A DNA stretch of 64,000 bases from Populus alba (GCF_005239225.2 NC_133297.1:11396147-11460146); one strand, 5' to 3'; counted from the stretch's first letter, positions 46,237 to 59,864 are shown. Translations and numbers: made by a program. Notes: generated by a model from the letters alone, not told the origin.

Positions 46237-47854
46237 TTTACTATTCTATTTAAAAAAAAAATCTCTTAACATTTTATCAATAATCAAATCTAATCCTCAA
46301 CTATAAGAATAAAATCATGATAGGACAACTCGTGATTTTTTTATAAACAAAAACTCATGTATTTCTAGAATTTCTCTTCACGAATGTGGTTGTTTGTTTT
46401 TTTACAATTATATATGCAGTTCATTTCGACTACTTAACTGTGGTATAATTTTTATTTTTGGAATTGATCGGTTGAAAAACAACCCTATTTTCCCTTAAAT
46501 AAGTTCACGAAGTCAAATTAAAAATACCAGTGACTTATAATGGAACAAACTTCACTAATGGGTTTTTTTTTTTAAATAAAAACCTATCAAATAGCTAGGC
46601 TTTTTAGGAAATTTCAATTTACACAAATATTTAAGAGCAATAACACTATTCTTGATTACAAATTCGAAGTATTTGCATATAATGTCTCCTTGTTATTCTA
46701 TTGTACTGGTTTTTGTATTATATGATAATACATGGTTTTTTATATAAAAAAAATAGTTGGCACACACTAGATTCTAGTTATTTGGTCCAAAAGTCCAAAC
46801 AGCCAGTCTTCTTCGAGCATGGCACGAACATCTAGGAATCTTTATGTGAATTTTTTAAAGTTCCCAAGCTGTGCACACAAATTTTTTGTGTATATAATTT
46901 TTTTTTATGCAGACAATATTTTTTATATGAAGTGCATACGTGGTTTTGTAGTCAATGGTTTTTGAACTACCAACTTCTTTATGAATAACATGTATGGTCC
47001 AACAATTCTCCATTTTCTAAGAAAATGTTATCATGGCCATCTCCATTAATGATAAACATTGCTAATCATTGGATGACTTAATTTATAGATAAGTGTTATT
47101 AAATTCAGATCAGTTTAGTAGGTCAATTTAAGATTCAACCGATTTAAGAGTTGGATCAGTTCGGATTTATCAAAAAACTAGCCAGTGCAATAACTTTGGT
47201 CAACCCGACCAGCCTAATCTGTGACTAGATAGGTCAAACCCGGAAATTGATTCTGGGTCAATCCATGAAACCTTGGACTCAATTTCTTAACCAGATTAAT
47301 TTTCAAACCAGGTTTAATAATTTTGGTATAGATATCACTATCACACGTAAAAAAATAAGGGAGTCCTAGGTCTTAAACTAGAAGATATTACATGGAATTA
47401 AAAAGACAGGGATGTATTATCTCTTCAAAAGGTCAATAGCAAGACTAGAAATAAAATATTGAGTTGAATGAATTTTATTCCTATAATTTTAAACAAATCA
47501 CTGGGCAGATCCACCTCTAGAAAGGCCAAATTGCATGGACTTCAATAATTCATCACACGCATGATCTTAACTCATAAAATATTCTGTGCCCTGGGAATTT
47601 TAACTGCTAACATTTCTACAGAACGACTGCCTGAACCCAGCAAAAGAAAGTATGAACCGTCCCCGTCATATTTAACTATTTATGGTTGGTTACTATCTAG
47701 GAGCATGCCTTGCTAGCAGAGTGAGGGAAATTGACGATTATTAGTGTTCTTTTGACTTTTTTTTGTGAAGAATATTGGCCACGCTACTCTAAAGTCTAAA
47801 CAAAAGACAGTGCTTCACGTTGGGTGCCTTTTTTGAATTCCGCAGCACCCGGTC
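46237..47854. other. intergenic stretch, no gene recognised
   Basis: AT-rich DNA. Part of it (about 47090-47345) is made of words such as 'gtcaacccgacc' and 'gggtcaatcc', which I associate with a dispersed poplar repeat built on 'gggttaac/cccgggtc' words. A related tandem array is at 61625-62205. No coding region is seen. Confidence 0.45.
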
Positions 47855-48045
47855 TTCTTCGCGCTATATTTTTTTAAAATTATTTAAAAAAAAATTAAAT
47901 AATTTTTTAAAATTAATATATCTTTAATGTTTTCAAATTATTTAATGTGTTGATTTTAAAAATAATTTTTTAAAAATAAAAAAATATTATTAACATATTT
48001 AAAAAAAACATTTTAAAAAATAACAATAACCAAAACGTCCTACCT
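47855..48045. repeat. AT-rich poplar-type dispersed repeat
   Basis: Contains 'ttaatgtgttgattttaaaa', 'aaaaaatattattaacatat' and 'taacaataaccaaaacgtcc', the usual block order. Approximate edges. Confidence 0.65.
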
Positions 48046-50018
48046 GCACTTTTTTCTTTGTCTACTGAACAATGAGGTCGTAAACCTGCTGATTTGAAAA
48101 GGAAATTCATTTCATGTGCTGGACGTTGAAATCAAAATTCCATCTTCCTTCAACAATCACTACGATTTTTTCTGTTTACTAATCTTCTTCGCTTTGAATG
48201 ATTTTCACGTCAATCCATCACTTAATTTTTTATTTTTTTTTACAGTGCCTCAAAATGCAAGTAAATTTTTGTTCTTTTCCTCCAGCGTCGTCTGAACAAA
48301 TACCTAGTTATTACTCTAACTCTTCCGTTTCCTCGACAAATTAAGATTTTGCTGGAAGCAAACAGCAAGAGATGGAGGAAATGGAAAATACATACTTAAA
48401 GTGTCATTTATTTTTAATTTCATTTTTAAATTAAAATTTATGTTGTTTTACTTTTTAAATCTATTCCTTTTTTTTTTTTCCTCTTTTTTTATTAAAGTTT
48501 TTTTTTTTCAATTTAACCCTCTAATTTAGATTTTTATGACACCCTCTAATTTCTTTATTTTTTTTATTTTTATTCTTTTAATTATAATTTTTTTGTGTGA
48601 TTAATTATTTTCCCATTTTATCAATTGATGTTTCATGTATTTTTTTACGGTATTTTCAATTTAATGAAATGAAGAACAAGTTTGAATAACTGATGCGGTT
48701 CCACATCTTTTTTTTTTATATAATTTTATTATTTATAATATTTTTTTAAAAAATTGGTTTTATTTTTATTTTAAAAAAAAATTCTACTAGTTTATCCTGA
48801 CCTCATATCTTGAACCACGAGTTTTACATACTTTGTTTAAAATGCATTTTAAAAAAAAAAAAAAAAAAATTTGTATTTAATGTTTGAATATTTTTTTATT
48901 TTATAAAAAAACTTATTTGGTTTGACATGGTATTTTTAATATGTCCGGCTTTACATAATATTTTTTATTTTATTTTATTTAATCAGTTTTACGTGTGTTT
49001 TTTATCTCTATTATTTTCTATTGAGTTTAATAAAAAAATTCAGTAGATACAAACAAATAAATATCTTATTTTAGGAGATCAAATATATTGATTTACGTAT
49101 GTTTATCAAATTTTTTTATTAATAATTTTATTTTTTTATTTATATAAATAATTATTGATTTATTTAATTACATATTTACACAGACTTTCTAATTTATATT
49201 TCGAATTTCTTAATATAAAACAAATATATATTTAAAATAGCTTGTATATTTAGAATTTTCTTTTTAAAAAAAAAGAAATTTATAACCCGCGCGAGATGGT
49301 CAAATATACAGAAGTGGAGGAGTCGTTGCCAATTGGATGAGGGCCCACATCAACGCACATTAGCTCAAAAGCATAAATATCAATTAGCTTATTTACTCAA
49401 GAGAGAGTACGTACGAATATATATTTAAACTGATACAGATCTAAGTAAAATCTCTAGTCTGTTTTTATGGGCTTATGTTGGGACCATTGCCCTAGTGGAA
49501 AGAATTTAATAAATTAAATGGTACTCTCCTAGCCCCTGCCCTCGTTAATTCAGACACAGTCGCCGTCCGTGGCAGACATGCATTAGTTGTCACGTGTTCA
49601 CTGCCTTATTTTCCTGTCAAGATTTTTACGACTCCCCTGGCTAGCTGGGCTCGTCGTATCGTGTATGTCCATGCCGTGACATGTAACAAGAGACATGTCT
49701 CGAAATCTAATCTTGTAGTGATCTTGACTGGATCGTACCAGTTTGTGTTGTTCATATGATTTGATTGCTATTAGATCATCAGCAATGTCTATGACTTGCT
49801 GGAAACTAGAATGTCTTTGCTGTAGATTACAACGCTATTTTTATGAACTACATCTTTGGAAAATAATTAATCTGTGTAATGATTAGTTGGAATATTGTTC
49901 TTGCTGTAGATTACAATCCTTCCTAATTTATCTAGGCCAGTCCAACATGCATGCTACAATGATATATAACAAGAGGTCTTTAAATTATATGATTTTGGTT
50001 GACAGAGGACCTGTCACA
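48046..50018. other. intergenic stretch, no gene recognised
   Basis: Mostly T-rich low-complexity sequence at 48400-49270. A GC-richer patch at 49290-49700 includes a CACGTG near 49593. Poly(A) and poly(T) runs are frequent. No gene is seen. Confidence 0.5.

Positions 50019-50071
<53 letters not shown>
50019..50071. repeat. compound (CT)n(AT)n microsatellite
   Basis: About seven CT units run straight into about 19 AT units. Read directly. The 80-codon frame across it encodes alternating YI residues and is not a gene. Confidence 0.95.
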
Positions 50072-50074
<3 letters not shown>

Positions 50075-50129
50075 TTTAATCAGACTAGAGATACAAAATT
50101 TAATACGTGGAAAGCAGAGATCAAGATAA

Positions 50130-50520
50130 ATATGTTTGTTTTTATGGTTTAAAAATATTTTAAAAATAATTATTTATTTTTTTTGTTTTAAATTGATATT
50201 TTTTTATGTTTTTTTATTATTTTAATGTGTCAATATAAAAATTATTATTAAAAAATTATTTTAATGCATTTCTGAATAAAAAACACTTTAAAAACAATTA
50301 TAACCACACTTTTAAATACTCTTCTAACTTTTAAACATAAAAAAAAAAAGGAAAATAGATGAGAAATATAAAGAGCTCATTTATTTTTGTGTGTTTTAAA
50401 ATTTTAAAAAAAAAAAATTAAAATTTTTATTTTTTTTAGTTTAATTTTTTTAAAATATTTTCATATAGCATTATATATTTATAAACAAAAATAAATTTAA
50501 AAAATAATTGCTTTCAAACA
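50130..50520. repeat. AT-rich poplar-type dispersed repeats (one or two copies)
   Basis: The copy at about 50130-50330 holds 'ttttaatgtgtcaatataaa', 'attattttaatgcatttctg' and 'aaaaacaattataaccacac'. A second degenerate block follows at about 50385-50520. Edges are approximate. Confidence 0.6.
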
Positions 50521-51051
50521 ATACAAAATCAACTTTTTGTCTCATGTATTTTCATCGAAGGGTGCCTAACGGATTTCAACCTAGCTTCTACGGCAGCTAA
50601 ATATTTTTCACATCCCTCTCTGCAATCAAGGAATGGCGACAGTAGCTAGCTGCCTCCATCTGAAAATAACTCGAGACTCGCTGTGTTGCCTGAGAAGGCA
50701 GCAAGAGTTCATAAATATTTGTCTGTTTCTGCTGTTATCAGTGAAACTAGACAAAAACCAGCGTTTGATCAGCTGACCGCGTGCTGTGGTATATAATTGT
50801 GTCCGGACAATTTATCCTACTGTTCACCTTATCAAGCATTTAAACTTGCACGGTCTTGAGGAGGCTTTTAAGAACCATTTAGCTTGCATTTAACCAGAGC
50901 ACAACTATTACATTTAACTTTGCAGAACCGGAAAGCGAATCAAATTTAATCGTGTAGTAAACACGATGAGGTTAAAAAATATCTACACTGGGGTAGGGCT
51001 AGTTCTTGAGTGAATGTGGACCACAGAATCCCTCAAAGGCTCCAAAACAAA
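50521..51051. other. intergenic stretch, nothing recognised
   Basis: Unique-looking, moderately GC-balanced DNA without a recognisable gene or repeat. Confidence 0.5.
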
Positions 51052-51305
51052 GCCAAAATAATATAAATTATATTTTATATTTTATCTAACCATTTAAATT
51101 ATTATGCTAAGATAATATTTTAATATAATATTAGAGTTTTGATAATTATATGATAATAAATTCTAATTTCATTGTTTTCATTGATAAAAATAATGTGAGA
51201 CTATTTAAATTTTAAGTTTAAAAAACTTTATAATAATATAAATTATATATTGAAGATTTTATGTAATAATTTCAACTATTGTTTTAAATAGGTGATTGCC
51301 ATTGA
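51052..51305 (+). mobile_element. degenerate TRIM retroelement
   Basis: Direct repeats at about 51052-51126 and 51229-51305 share 'ataatataaattatat' and the following blocks with the LTRs at 34508 and 24980. A decayed primer site TAATATTAGAGTTTT follows the first repeat (compare TGGTATCAGAGC). It is more diverged than the other two copies. Confidence 0.6.
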
Positions 51306-53154
51306 AGACATTTGATATTTAAATTAGCAAAGGTGCAGAAGGTTAACGGTTCTTAGAAAAAAAAAAAAAAAAAAACAACCATGTCCGGCATGGGTTTTCA
51401 TAAAGATATGTCAAAGAGAGCTTTTTTTAAAAAAAACCCTCTTTAAGCTAATCAACATACTTGTGAATTAATATAGATTTGGAATACTTGAAACTGAAGA
51501 CTGAAAGGACGAACATGATCTGTGGACAAATGACCTCTGGATCAGTTCCATACATACCGTATGTCTAAGATGACTGCTCACATTTAATATTTGTCATATT
51601 CGTCAGTGTAGTTGGTGAGGGGTAGATCAAAATTGACGAAGATCGTGGAGAACGGGTCAGGGGACAAACCCTAGCTAAAGAGGGTGCTCATTCAACAGTA
51701 CGTAGGAAGGACGTTCCCAACTGGACTTGGTGTCCTGTCCGGTTTCATGGATGCTCATGTTACAATCAGACCAATATCCAGTCACATTATTAATTTATGA
51801 GGTTTTGTAACCTGGTTTTTAGTAAAAGTAAATCAATTGATAAAATCTTACTAAAGTTTATATCACGGTAAATTAAATTAAATTAAAGACTCGCTATATG
51901 TATGTTGTTTCTTCGATTTCTTCTCCAAATTGAGCCAAGTTAAACATACCGAAAGTTTTTCTTTTCTTCAAAACAAATGAACCGATAATAAAATGTTATA
52001 GAATTTAATAAATAAGAGTTTTTTTTAGTGTTGGGGTAAAGAATGATCACATGTAGTAATAATAGTTTTTTTTTTAGAGATCAAGAAGTTGATAAATTGC
52101 AGTGAATTTTGCCGATGGAAGTATTTCCTCGGTGTATACTTGGAAAATTATAGTGGGGAAAAAAATTAAAATAAAGCAAAAAAAATGTAATGGCGTGTCA
52201 TTTATACCAACAAAATTAATCGTTGATAAAATGCTAACATTGTTCATCATATTAATTACAAAAGAAATCACCAATAAAAAATTCTGTCAATATTTTTCAA
52301 AGAGCTTTGGAGATGTTTAATTCCAAGTTGCACTGTTAATTATTATTCTTTATAGATAAAATCACTAACAGTTTGAAAAGTTGTCGGTGTTATTTTGAGG
52401 GTAAAACATCCAAGTAAAAAAATCTATAATCTCTAATTTCACAACATATGGACCTCTTTTCTTCTTCTTCTTTTTTCCCATATGTAAAAAAATCAACATC
52501 CCTTCTTTTCTCCTCAACTCCCTCTCTTCTTTTTCATGCTTTGGTATGTCCTCTTGTCCTTTCTTTTTTTCTCTCATTTTTTTAATTTTTTTTGTTCTTA
52601 ATAATTATATGAACATTGTTGTAGGATTTGTTTTTTTTATAGAAGATCAATGTTTAGTTGATTTATCTTTAGCAATCGCAAACTTCATTTTTTTCACTTG
52701 AAATTTTTTAATTGATTTTTTTTTGTTTTATTTATTTGTTGTAAATTTATTTAAGTTGATTTTCTTCTTCTTTTTTTTCAAGCAACTCAATTTTGAAGTA
52801 TTATAGAGTGTTGATTTTACATTAATTTAATTATTTTATAGTTTTATGAAAAATAGATTTTTTTATAGAATATTTTTAAATAATTATCGACGGAAATCAC
52901 ATACAATATTTTTCTGAGAAAAATGCCAATTAGAATAAAGCAGGTAATTATTATTATTTTTGTGTTTTTTTTAGTAAATTCATTAATAATAATATTTTTT
53001 TTACTACCAATAAATAAAAAATTACTAACAAAGCATTTCCGTCTATGATAAACTTAGTATTTTTGAAGAAAAATTGAGATTAATTAAATTTGCATTGACT
53101 TCATGGGTAACCGACTAATTTTCTCGCTAGCTCTCCACATTTTGTTTAAAAGAG
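51306..53154. other. intergenic stretch, no gene recognised
   Basis: Contains a poly(A) run at about 51355-51374 and AT-rich, T-rich DNA from 51.8 kb onward. The frames at 52074-52577 are K/I/F-rich and not credible genes. Confidence 0.5.
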
Positions 53155-53275
53155 AAGTTTCAATGTAAATAAATATTTTTTAAAAAATAAAAAATATTAT
53201 TTTAATATATTTATAAATAAAAATTACTTTTAAAAATAATCAACATTACAGTCTTAAATAACTTTTTAACTGTCG
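53155..53275. repeat. AT-rich poplar-type dispersed repeat
   Basis: Shows 'aaaaaataaaaaatattatt', 'ttaatatatttataaataaa' and 'cttttaaaaataatcaacat', the 3' half of the family. Confidence 0.6.
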
Positions 53276-55776
53276 AACCGACCACGGCGTAGGTGGCAGG
53301 AAAGCCGTGTGTCCTCTTTTTGAGCCATGAAATGAGAGAGACCCTGTGCAATAGCTCCTGGTTCCTCTCTCTATTTACAGGTACTATATCTATCAGAATT
53401 TACATATTTCACAGTCAAATGTAAGTGGCCTCCCATGGAAAGGACCCGGCATGGAACCTCCATTCCACACAACAGCAAGAGTTAAGAGCGACGGAGACGT
53501 GCCATTGGTGGATACCTGCATCTCAAATCTTCCATTTATTTTTTTTTTTGGCTATAGTCTTCCAGATGGACCTGCCTGAACCACCCATAACTAAAGTCGG
53601 ATTCCACTCCATCATTATATGTTTGGCTTCAATTCAAATACGTGACAGGTGTGTGCTGGTATTATATTATAACTTACTTTAAGACTTTTTCTAAGAGTAC
53701 GTCCATTTAATTAACTTGCAGATCCCTTTATAACTAAAAAAATAAATAAAATCAATGGTTTATCCAATTACCTCATTGGATTTTAATCCGTAAAATTTTA
53801 AAATCCGCTGTTTCTTTTTTTCAAGTTCGTTGCAAGTTCGACTTCAAGATATACTCAGTCTTATTCTTCCATGAATTCTCACCTATCCCCGAGTACCCTC
53901 AAGCTCACGTAATCTCGAGATAAAAGCTTATTTTGTTGTCCAGGTTAGCAGAAACAGTTATAACTCAAGGTTTATCGTCTCGAGTAATCACGCACCATCC
54001 GTCGAGACTTCGGTAGATTACCGAGAAACAATGTTATGCTCAACTCGGATCCATTTCACGTTGACACTGAAATTCTACGATCAAAACTGGCATAATGACA
54101 GCGACGAGGGCCAATGAGCTCTCTGGCCTCCAAATCATAAATAGGGTGCGGCCACATGTCGGGGAAAAGGCACAATCATACCCAACATGAGGCTTGTTGG
54201 AAGGGGGACAAACCATTCCCTATGATCAAAAACCTTTATAATTAATAGAGATTAAACGAGAAAAAGCAAATTAGAAATCGTAATTATAATGTCTTGTGAT
54301 GTCGAAAAGGACAGGAGTAGCAGTAGGATAACTAAGATCCCCATAGGCCATAGGCGTATCTCCCTTAATTTGGCTTCTTTTGGGACAGATGAAAACTTTG
54401 GGCCAAGTTTAGGTTTCGTTGGAAATTGAGAATAGTTAAGTCAGGCATGGATTCAATTATCTCTCCTTTTACCTGACAGTATTGCTTAATAAATTATGCA
54501 TGTGATCAAGAACAAATTTTCCAGTAAAAAAAGAACAATTTTATAGTGGGATCACCTTGGCTGAAGCACGGCAACAGCTACAAGGATAATGTTTTATATT
54601 GTATTTTGGATATATGATTAGTTACTCGGGACACATGGGATTTAATTTTTTATATAATTATTTTTAGTATATCATTTTACTTAGCTGTTAATATTTTATA
54701 GGATATGGTAGTTTTATTTAATTAATTAAATTGTTTATTAATAAATTAGTAATAATTCTAGGATTTTTTCTCAATCCTTGTTTCTATTAATATTATTAGT
54801 GTTTTCTTAATAATCTTATGACAAGAAGATTTTAATCGGTAAAAAATAAATATTTTGGGTTCTTCTCCATGGTTATGGTATCTTTAATTTTTGAGAGTTT
54901 TAACTTGAAATAATCTCTAAGATATTGTGAGGGGCTTGAGGGCTTGGCAGGGAGAGAACCCTATTATAAAGATTTGATGTTTATGACAGGCAAAGTACTA
55001 GAGACTTAACTCGCAATCAACATTTTTGTGTTTTGAGTTTTGAAAAAAATAAAATTATGAGATTTTTTCAAAGAAAACATTGGATGGTTTCAGAATTATA
55101 AGCATGCTTTCAAATGAAGAAAATACTTAGTTATAAGAATATAGGATTTGCAGGATGTGAAATTACTTATAACATTGAAGATTGGTGGTACAAATGTTTT
55201 AGAATATAAAATTCGTGTTGGTGAGCCTGTAATTTTATCATCATAAACTATAAATTTTTTTATTAATTTTGAAATTTGTACATGATGATTACAAATAGAC
55301 TTGTAATATGCATATAAACAATTAAATTATTATTACTTGTATTCTGTTTAACTTTTTCAAATAGCAACGGGTAAAGACGCAGGAAAGCTATTACAAATCC
55401 ACAAAGATGCTTTACAAAGAAGTCGAAGAGCAACAATTATCACCATCCTTGGAGTAATTGCTAAGATCTTCCAAGATTCAATAATTTTATTTAACAAGGC
55501 AAGTTGTTTATTAGAAAATTAGTAATGATTCTAAGGTTTTTTTTTTTTTTTTTTTTCCTTTTTTCTATTCAGTATTATTAATTGTTTTTAAATTTTTTTA
55601 TTTAAAGGGTTGTAATTAGACGCAAAGGCAGGGGGGCTGGTGTGGGTTTAGGTACCTACAAAAAAAAAACATTAAATATTATATCCCGTAAAAAGAATAA
55701 CTTTAAATTTTAGAGCTAAAACTTTTAAAAATCCAAGTTTGCCCCCTATAAAAATTCTCCCAGTCTTTAACACTAC
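53276..55776. other. intergenic stretch with a possible LTR-like block
   Basis: No gene is recognised. About 53780-54250 is GC-richer and repeat-like, with many CTCGAG/TCGAGA-type words and a TATA-like ATAAATAGGG at about 54138-54147. This is reminiscent of a plant LTR promoter, but I could not define its ends. The rest is AT-rich spacer. Confidence 0.4.
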
Positions 55777-55779
55777 TAA

Positions 55780-57645
55780 GGCTCCATTTGTTTGCAGGAA
55801 AGTGAATTCCGGGGAAAGTGAATTCCGGGAAAGTATTTTCCGATATTTGGTAGTGTTATGAAAAATGAACTGGAAAACATTTTCCAGTGTTTGGTTGTGT
55901 TATGGAAAATGAACTGGAAAATAATTTATTAATGAATTAATTTTTTTTCAAGTTTATCTAATATATATAAAATATTTAATCACTTACAATAAAAAAAATA
56001 AAATCTAAAAAGTATAATGATGAATTGTTTTTATTATTTGGGTTTTTTTTTGGTATAAAAGAATTTTTTAAAAGATAAATACATACAAAAATATTTTTAT
56101 GAGTTTTTTGGATAAATATTTTTTTTTTGTACGGGTAAAGGCAATTATCTCTTTAATATCCCTTTAATATATATCAAATAAACATCAAAATATAAATATA
56201 AATATCTAACATCAAACATAGGCATGCATAAATATTAAGTTTCGATGTCATATACATACATATTAGTTCAAATTACAAACATAAACATGCTAGACCGAAT
56301 TAAACAAGTAAACATACTCGTTAAATAACAAACATAGTCTAAACCTAAATTTTTAAACATAGTCAAACTATCTTAGCAAGCAGGCCTGTAGCAGTGTTGG
56401 TTCACAACGATCAATAGACATTACGCAATGAAATCCATATAATTACCGGTATAGTCCCACAAATTTATCCATATATAACAAATATAATCAAACACTAATC
56501 ATAAATTAATCAAAGAAAAATAAAACACAAATTTATGTTTATTAGAGGGTTCTGTTATAATTCACATCCCATTTCCACTCTTATATAATTAATTCCCCAT
56601 TTCCATTCCCCATTTCCCCTCTTTATTATTCCCCAGTAACATTACCGAAATGCAATGTTCCCATTCCCCTCTCCTCCCTCTCTCGGTTCAGTTCCCCTCT
56701 CCCCATTCCCCTCTCCCTCTCGGGTCAGTTCTCATTCCCCTCTCTCGGTTCCCCTAATTCCTCTGTTATCATTTCCCTCGCCCTCTCGGGTTCCCCAATT
56801 CCCTTGTTCCCTCACCCTCTCGTTTTCCCCAATTCCCATGTTCCCTCACCCTCTCGGTCTCTCATTCCCCTGTTCCCTCTCACTCTCGGTTTCACCTCCA
56901 TCTCTCCCCCGGCTACTTGCTATGGTATCATTACTAAGGATATCGGGGACAGGGAGGGGCTGCTTCACAGTAAAGTTCACAGAAATCCTCCCCCCCTGTT
57001 TTGGCATATCTCTGCTCACAGAAATGGCGCCCCCCTGTTTTGCCTCTCTATCACAGTAATCTCCCCCCCCACCGGTTTTGTCTCTATGTGATTGATGAAG
57101 AAAAAATGTGTTGTTTATGGGTTGCTTGATTAATTTTCTGTTTTGCATCTCTGTCACAGTAATCTCCCCCCCCATCGGTTTTGTCTCTCTGTGATTGATG
57201 AAGAAAAAATATGTGGGTTGCTTGATTAATTTTTTGTTTTGCCTCTATGTCACAGTAATCTCCCCCCCCCCACCGTTTTGTCTCTCCGTGATTGATGAAA
57301 AAAAATATGTGGGTTGCTTGATTAATTTTCTTTTCTGCCTCTATGTCACAGTAATCTCATTTGCTCCAAAAAAATGCTCTCCTGCTCAGCTTCCAATTCC
57401 AATTGATCTTGATGAAATAAAAGAGAAAGAGAGGCAGTAGTATTTGAGCAAATGAACGAAGAAAAAAAAAAAGAAAAGTGTTTTCCTTTTTTTAACAGAA
57501 GGAAAACACTTTCCTTCCACAGTGTTGTTTTTTTAACTTTGACCGGAATTTAAATTCTGTTGACTCCTTTTCCAAATGTTACCAAACATGGGAAAAGCAG
57601 GAAAGTGAATTCCAGGAATTCACTTTCCTGCAAACAAACATGTTC
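55780..57645 (+). mobile_element. non-autonomous TIR transposon, about 1.87 kb (PIF/Harbinger-like)
   Basis: The left end GGCTCCATTTGTTTGCAGGA is mirrored by the right end, whose reverse complement is GAACATGTTTGTTTGCAGGA; the shared TIR continues through AAGTGAATTCC. TAA occurs immediately outside both ends (55777-55779 and 57646-57648), the 3-bp duplication expected for PIF/Harbinger or Tourist elements. The left subterminal block matches the right subterminal block of 6573-7601 in inverse orientation. The interior holds a pyrimidine-rich minisatellite-like tract (about 56570-56900) and three tandem units of about 100 bp (57037-57360). No transposase is encoded; the Pro/Ser-rich frames at 56655-57091 come from the CT-rich tract. 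Confidence 0.8.
57037..57360. repeat. tandem repeat, about 100-bp unit, three copies
   Basis: Units with GTGATTGATGAAGAAAAAAT, GGGTTGCTTGATTAATTTT, TCACAGTAATCTCCCCCCCC and GTTTTGTCTCTC recur with GTGATTGATG at about 57088, 57191 and 57288. They lie inside the TIR element at 55780-57645. Confidence 0.9.
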
Positions 57646-57648
57646 TAA

Positions 57649-58284
57649 AAAATCTTTCGGATGGAACCTGGAGAGGCAAGCCGGGCCGGGTCCCTACAAA
57701 AATATTGTAATTTTTATTTAGTATTTAAATATGAAATAATATGATAATTTATTTTAAATAATTAAGATTTTTAATAATATATCTTGTTATATTAATTTTT
57801 ACATCTCCTATCAAATACTACTAACTCCGTCCTTTTAAATCTGAATGTAATGGCATTTTGAGAATTATAGTCATGCAGCTATTCATATCTTGAATCAGAA
57901 CTAACTAGTTTATTTTTCGTCCTTGTCAATTAGTTTTATACACACACGTCATAGAAAATAATAATACATGAGGTGTTAATCAACCTTATATTAGGCAGCA
58001 GAATCATTATTTAGCGCGTAATTAGAAGTTCAATCATTGGGTTAAGGATGTATAATTAAGACGTGCGATAATAATGTCAGAGCACGACGTGTCTGCATCA
58101 CTTACATAACAAATAATGTGCTACAGAGTAATCAACGTGAGTGCCATGAACAATCCTATATTATTGGGAAAATGGATGCAAGTCAGGCACATTACCTGAA
58201 AGAGGCTACGCATTTTCACGTCCAGTTTTTTTAAACCTAGCTTAACCACTCCCTTGTTTTTCTATCATTACAAGATCGTGATTT
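57649..58284. other. intergenic stretch, nothing recognised
   Basis: AT-rich and unique-looking DNA after the TIR element. No gene or defined repeat is visible. Confidence 0.5.
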
Positions 58285-58445
58285 GTTTTTGTATTTAAAA
58301 AATATTTTTAATTTTATTTTTTAAAATAAAAAATACATATATAGTATGTTAATATATTTTTAAAAAATTATAAAACCATTTATTTTCTAGCATTACAAAA
58401 CAATTTACTTTCAAGTTATTATGATCAAATTAATTATAAGAAATA
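58285..58445. repeat. AT-rich poplar-type dispersed repeat
   Basis: Contains 'ttttaaaataaaaaatacat' and 'tatgttaatatatttttaaa', a partial copy of the family. Approximate edges. Confidence 0.5.
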
Positions 58446-58449
58446 TATT

Positions 58450-58585
58450 TTAACTGGTCAGGTTTTGAATTTATTTTTTAAAAATTATAGTTTGAGTATT
58501 ACAAACCTTAAAATTATAAAAAATTTATATAATTATTAATTTTAATTTAAAATACACACAAACCGATTAAAACAACACATTAAAA
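58450..58585 (+). mobile_element. degenerate SINE-like element
   Basis: TAACTGGTCAGGTTTTGAAT and AGTTTGAGTATTACAAACCT correspond to TAATTGGTTAAGTTTTGGAT and AGTTCGAGTATCACAAATCT of the element at 30229. The B-box-like site is decayed. Confidence 0.5.
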
Positions 58586-59864
58586 GGAAAAAAAAAGTTG
58601 TTATGGTCAAACACCGCTGAGAACATGAGCAGATCAAGGATTTCGAGTTGTTAACTTGTTATTGGATTGGAAAGTGAACTGGTGAGTCAGGCATAACACA
58701 AGGATTTAAATAAAATAGATTTTAAGCTCTTATAATTTTATAAAATTTCTTCAACAAAGTTAGGTGGATTTGATTTGACGGGACGCGACGTGATGTGATG
58801 GTAATAAACAAGGCTCCACATTGTTACTGTAATACTACACGTAACAGTGAAACTGAATTTAAATATTCTCAACGACACCACTGACTATTAAGCGGTGTGG
58901 CAGTGTTATTATAATCATAGAGTGGAAATAATTTCCCACTCGTTCGATACGATCAAAAACCCGTTTAGATTTGAGGTCACAAGTTCTTGGTCAAACCCGT
59001 CAGACCAAATCAACATCTTTCAAATCCTTGCCTCTCATCGAGGTCATTACATCCTCAGCGAGATCAAAACCCTTCTTGGCACGCACTCTCGATGAACCAT
59101 GAGGTAAGTTTATAATATCAACAGCCCTCCACTTAAAAAGTGGACAGTTGCTATGGTACGTTCCTAAAAGAAATATATTTCTGGCCCTCTTGTCTAGCAC
59201 GATTGCCTGTGGTTTCTGGGTCCAATAAACCCATTTTCCTTCTCTAAGAATTCAAGTGTGAACAATTGTTTATCGATCTGGAGCCTGGAGGAGAAAATTA
59301 AGTGCTGGCTTGCTCGAGCTGTCTATATATGACAACGAGATGTCCGGCATCGGCCTACAGTAAGTCCATATCAGTGCCAACATGAGGTTCCGGTGGAGGG
59401 CACACTTGCCTAACTATATCTTTCTTTCATAGCACTTCAACCAGAATTCTATTCATACATTTAATGTGATATATATATTGTTCTACCATCAGTTTTCAAC
59501 CATTTAATTAGACAATGTATTGCAACCTTAATTATGCTGTCTCATCTTCCTGGAAAGGTATGGTCTACACTACACTCTACAATGGGATTTTTCAAATTAG
59601 TTAGGCGCCTTTTTCTTCTTCTTTTTTTTTAAAATTATTCTGCGTGCTTTTAAATGCTACTATTTCCTCGGGAAATGTTCAAGAAGCCATCTTTTTACTT
59701 GCGCGGTTTCTAAAAAGGCTGCTTTGAAACACTGGTTGCCCAGAGACGCCCAGGCCCCAAACGAGATTTGTCGCAAATAAACAATAAACCACTCAATTAT
59801 GGCATCCTCCTCCGACTACAAATTTTAGGAATTTTAATTCATTCTCCAGGTTTTGCATTCCCGT
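58586..59864. other. intergenic stretch, no gene recognised
   Basis: Moderately GC-balanced. Open frames on both strands at 58895-59200 show no recognisable family. No other feature is supported. Confidence 0.45.

Noticed and set aside
49887..50129. 80-codon frame with alternating YI residues
   Set aside because: It is a translation of the (AT)n microsatellite.
56655..57091. Pro/Ser-rich frames of 134 and 95 codons
   Set aside because: They translate a C/T-rich minisatellite-like tract inside a TIR transposon in two frames; composition alone keeps them open.
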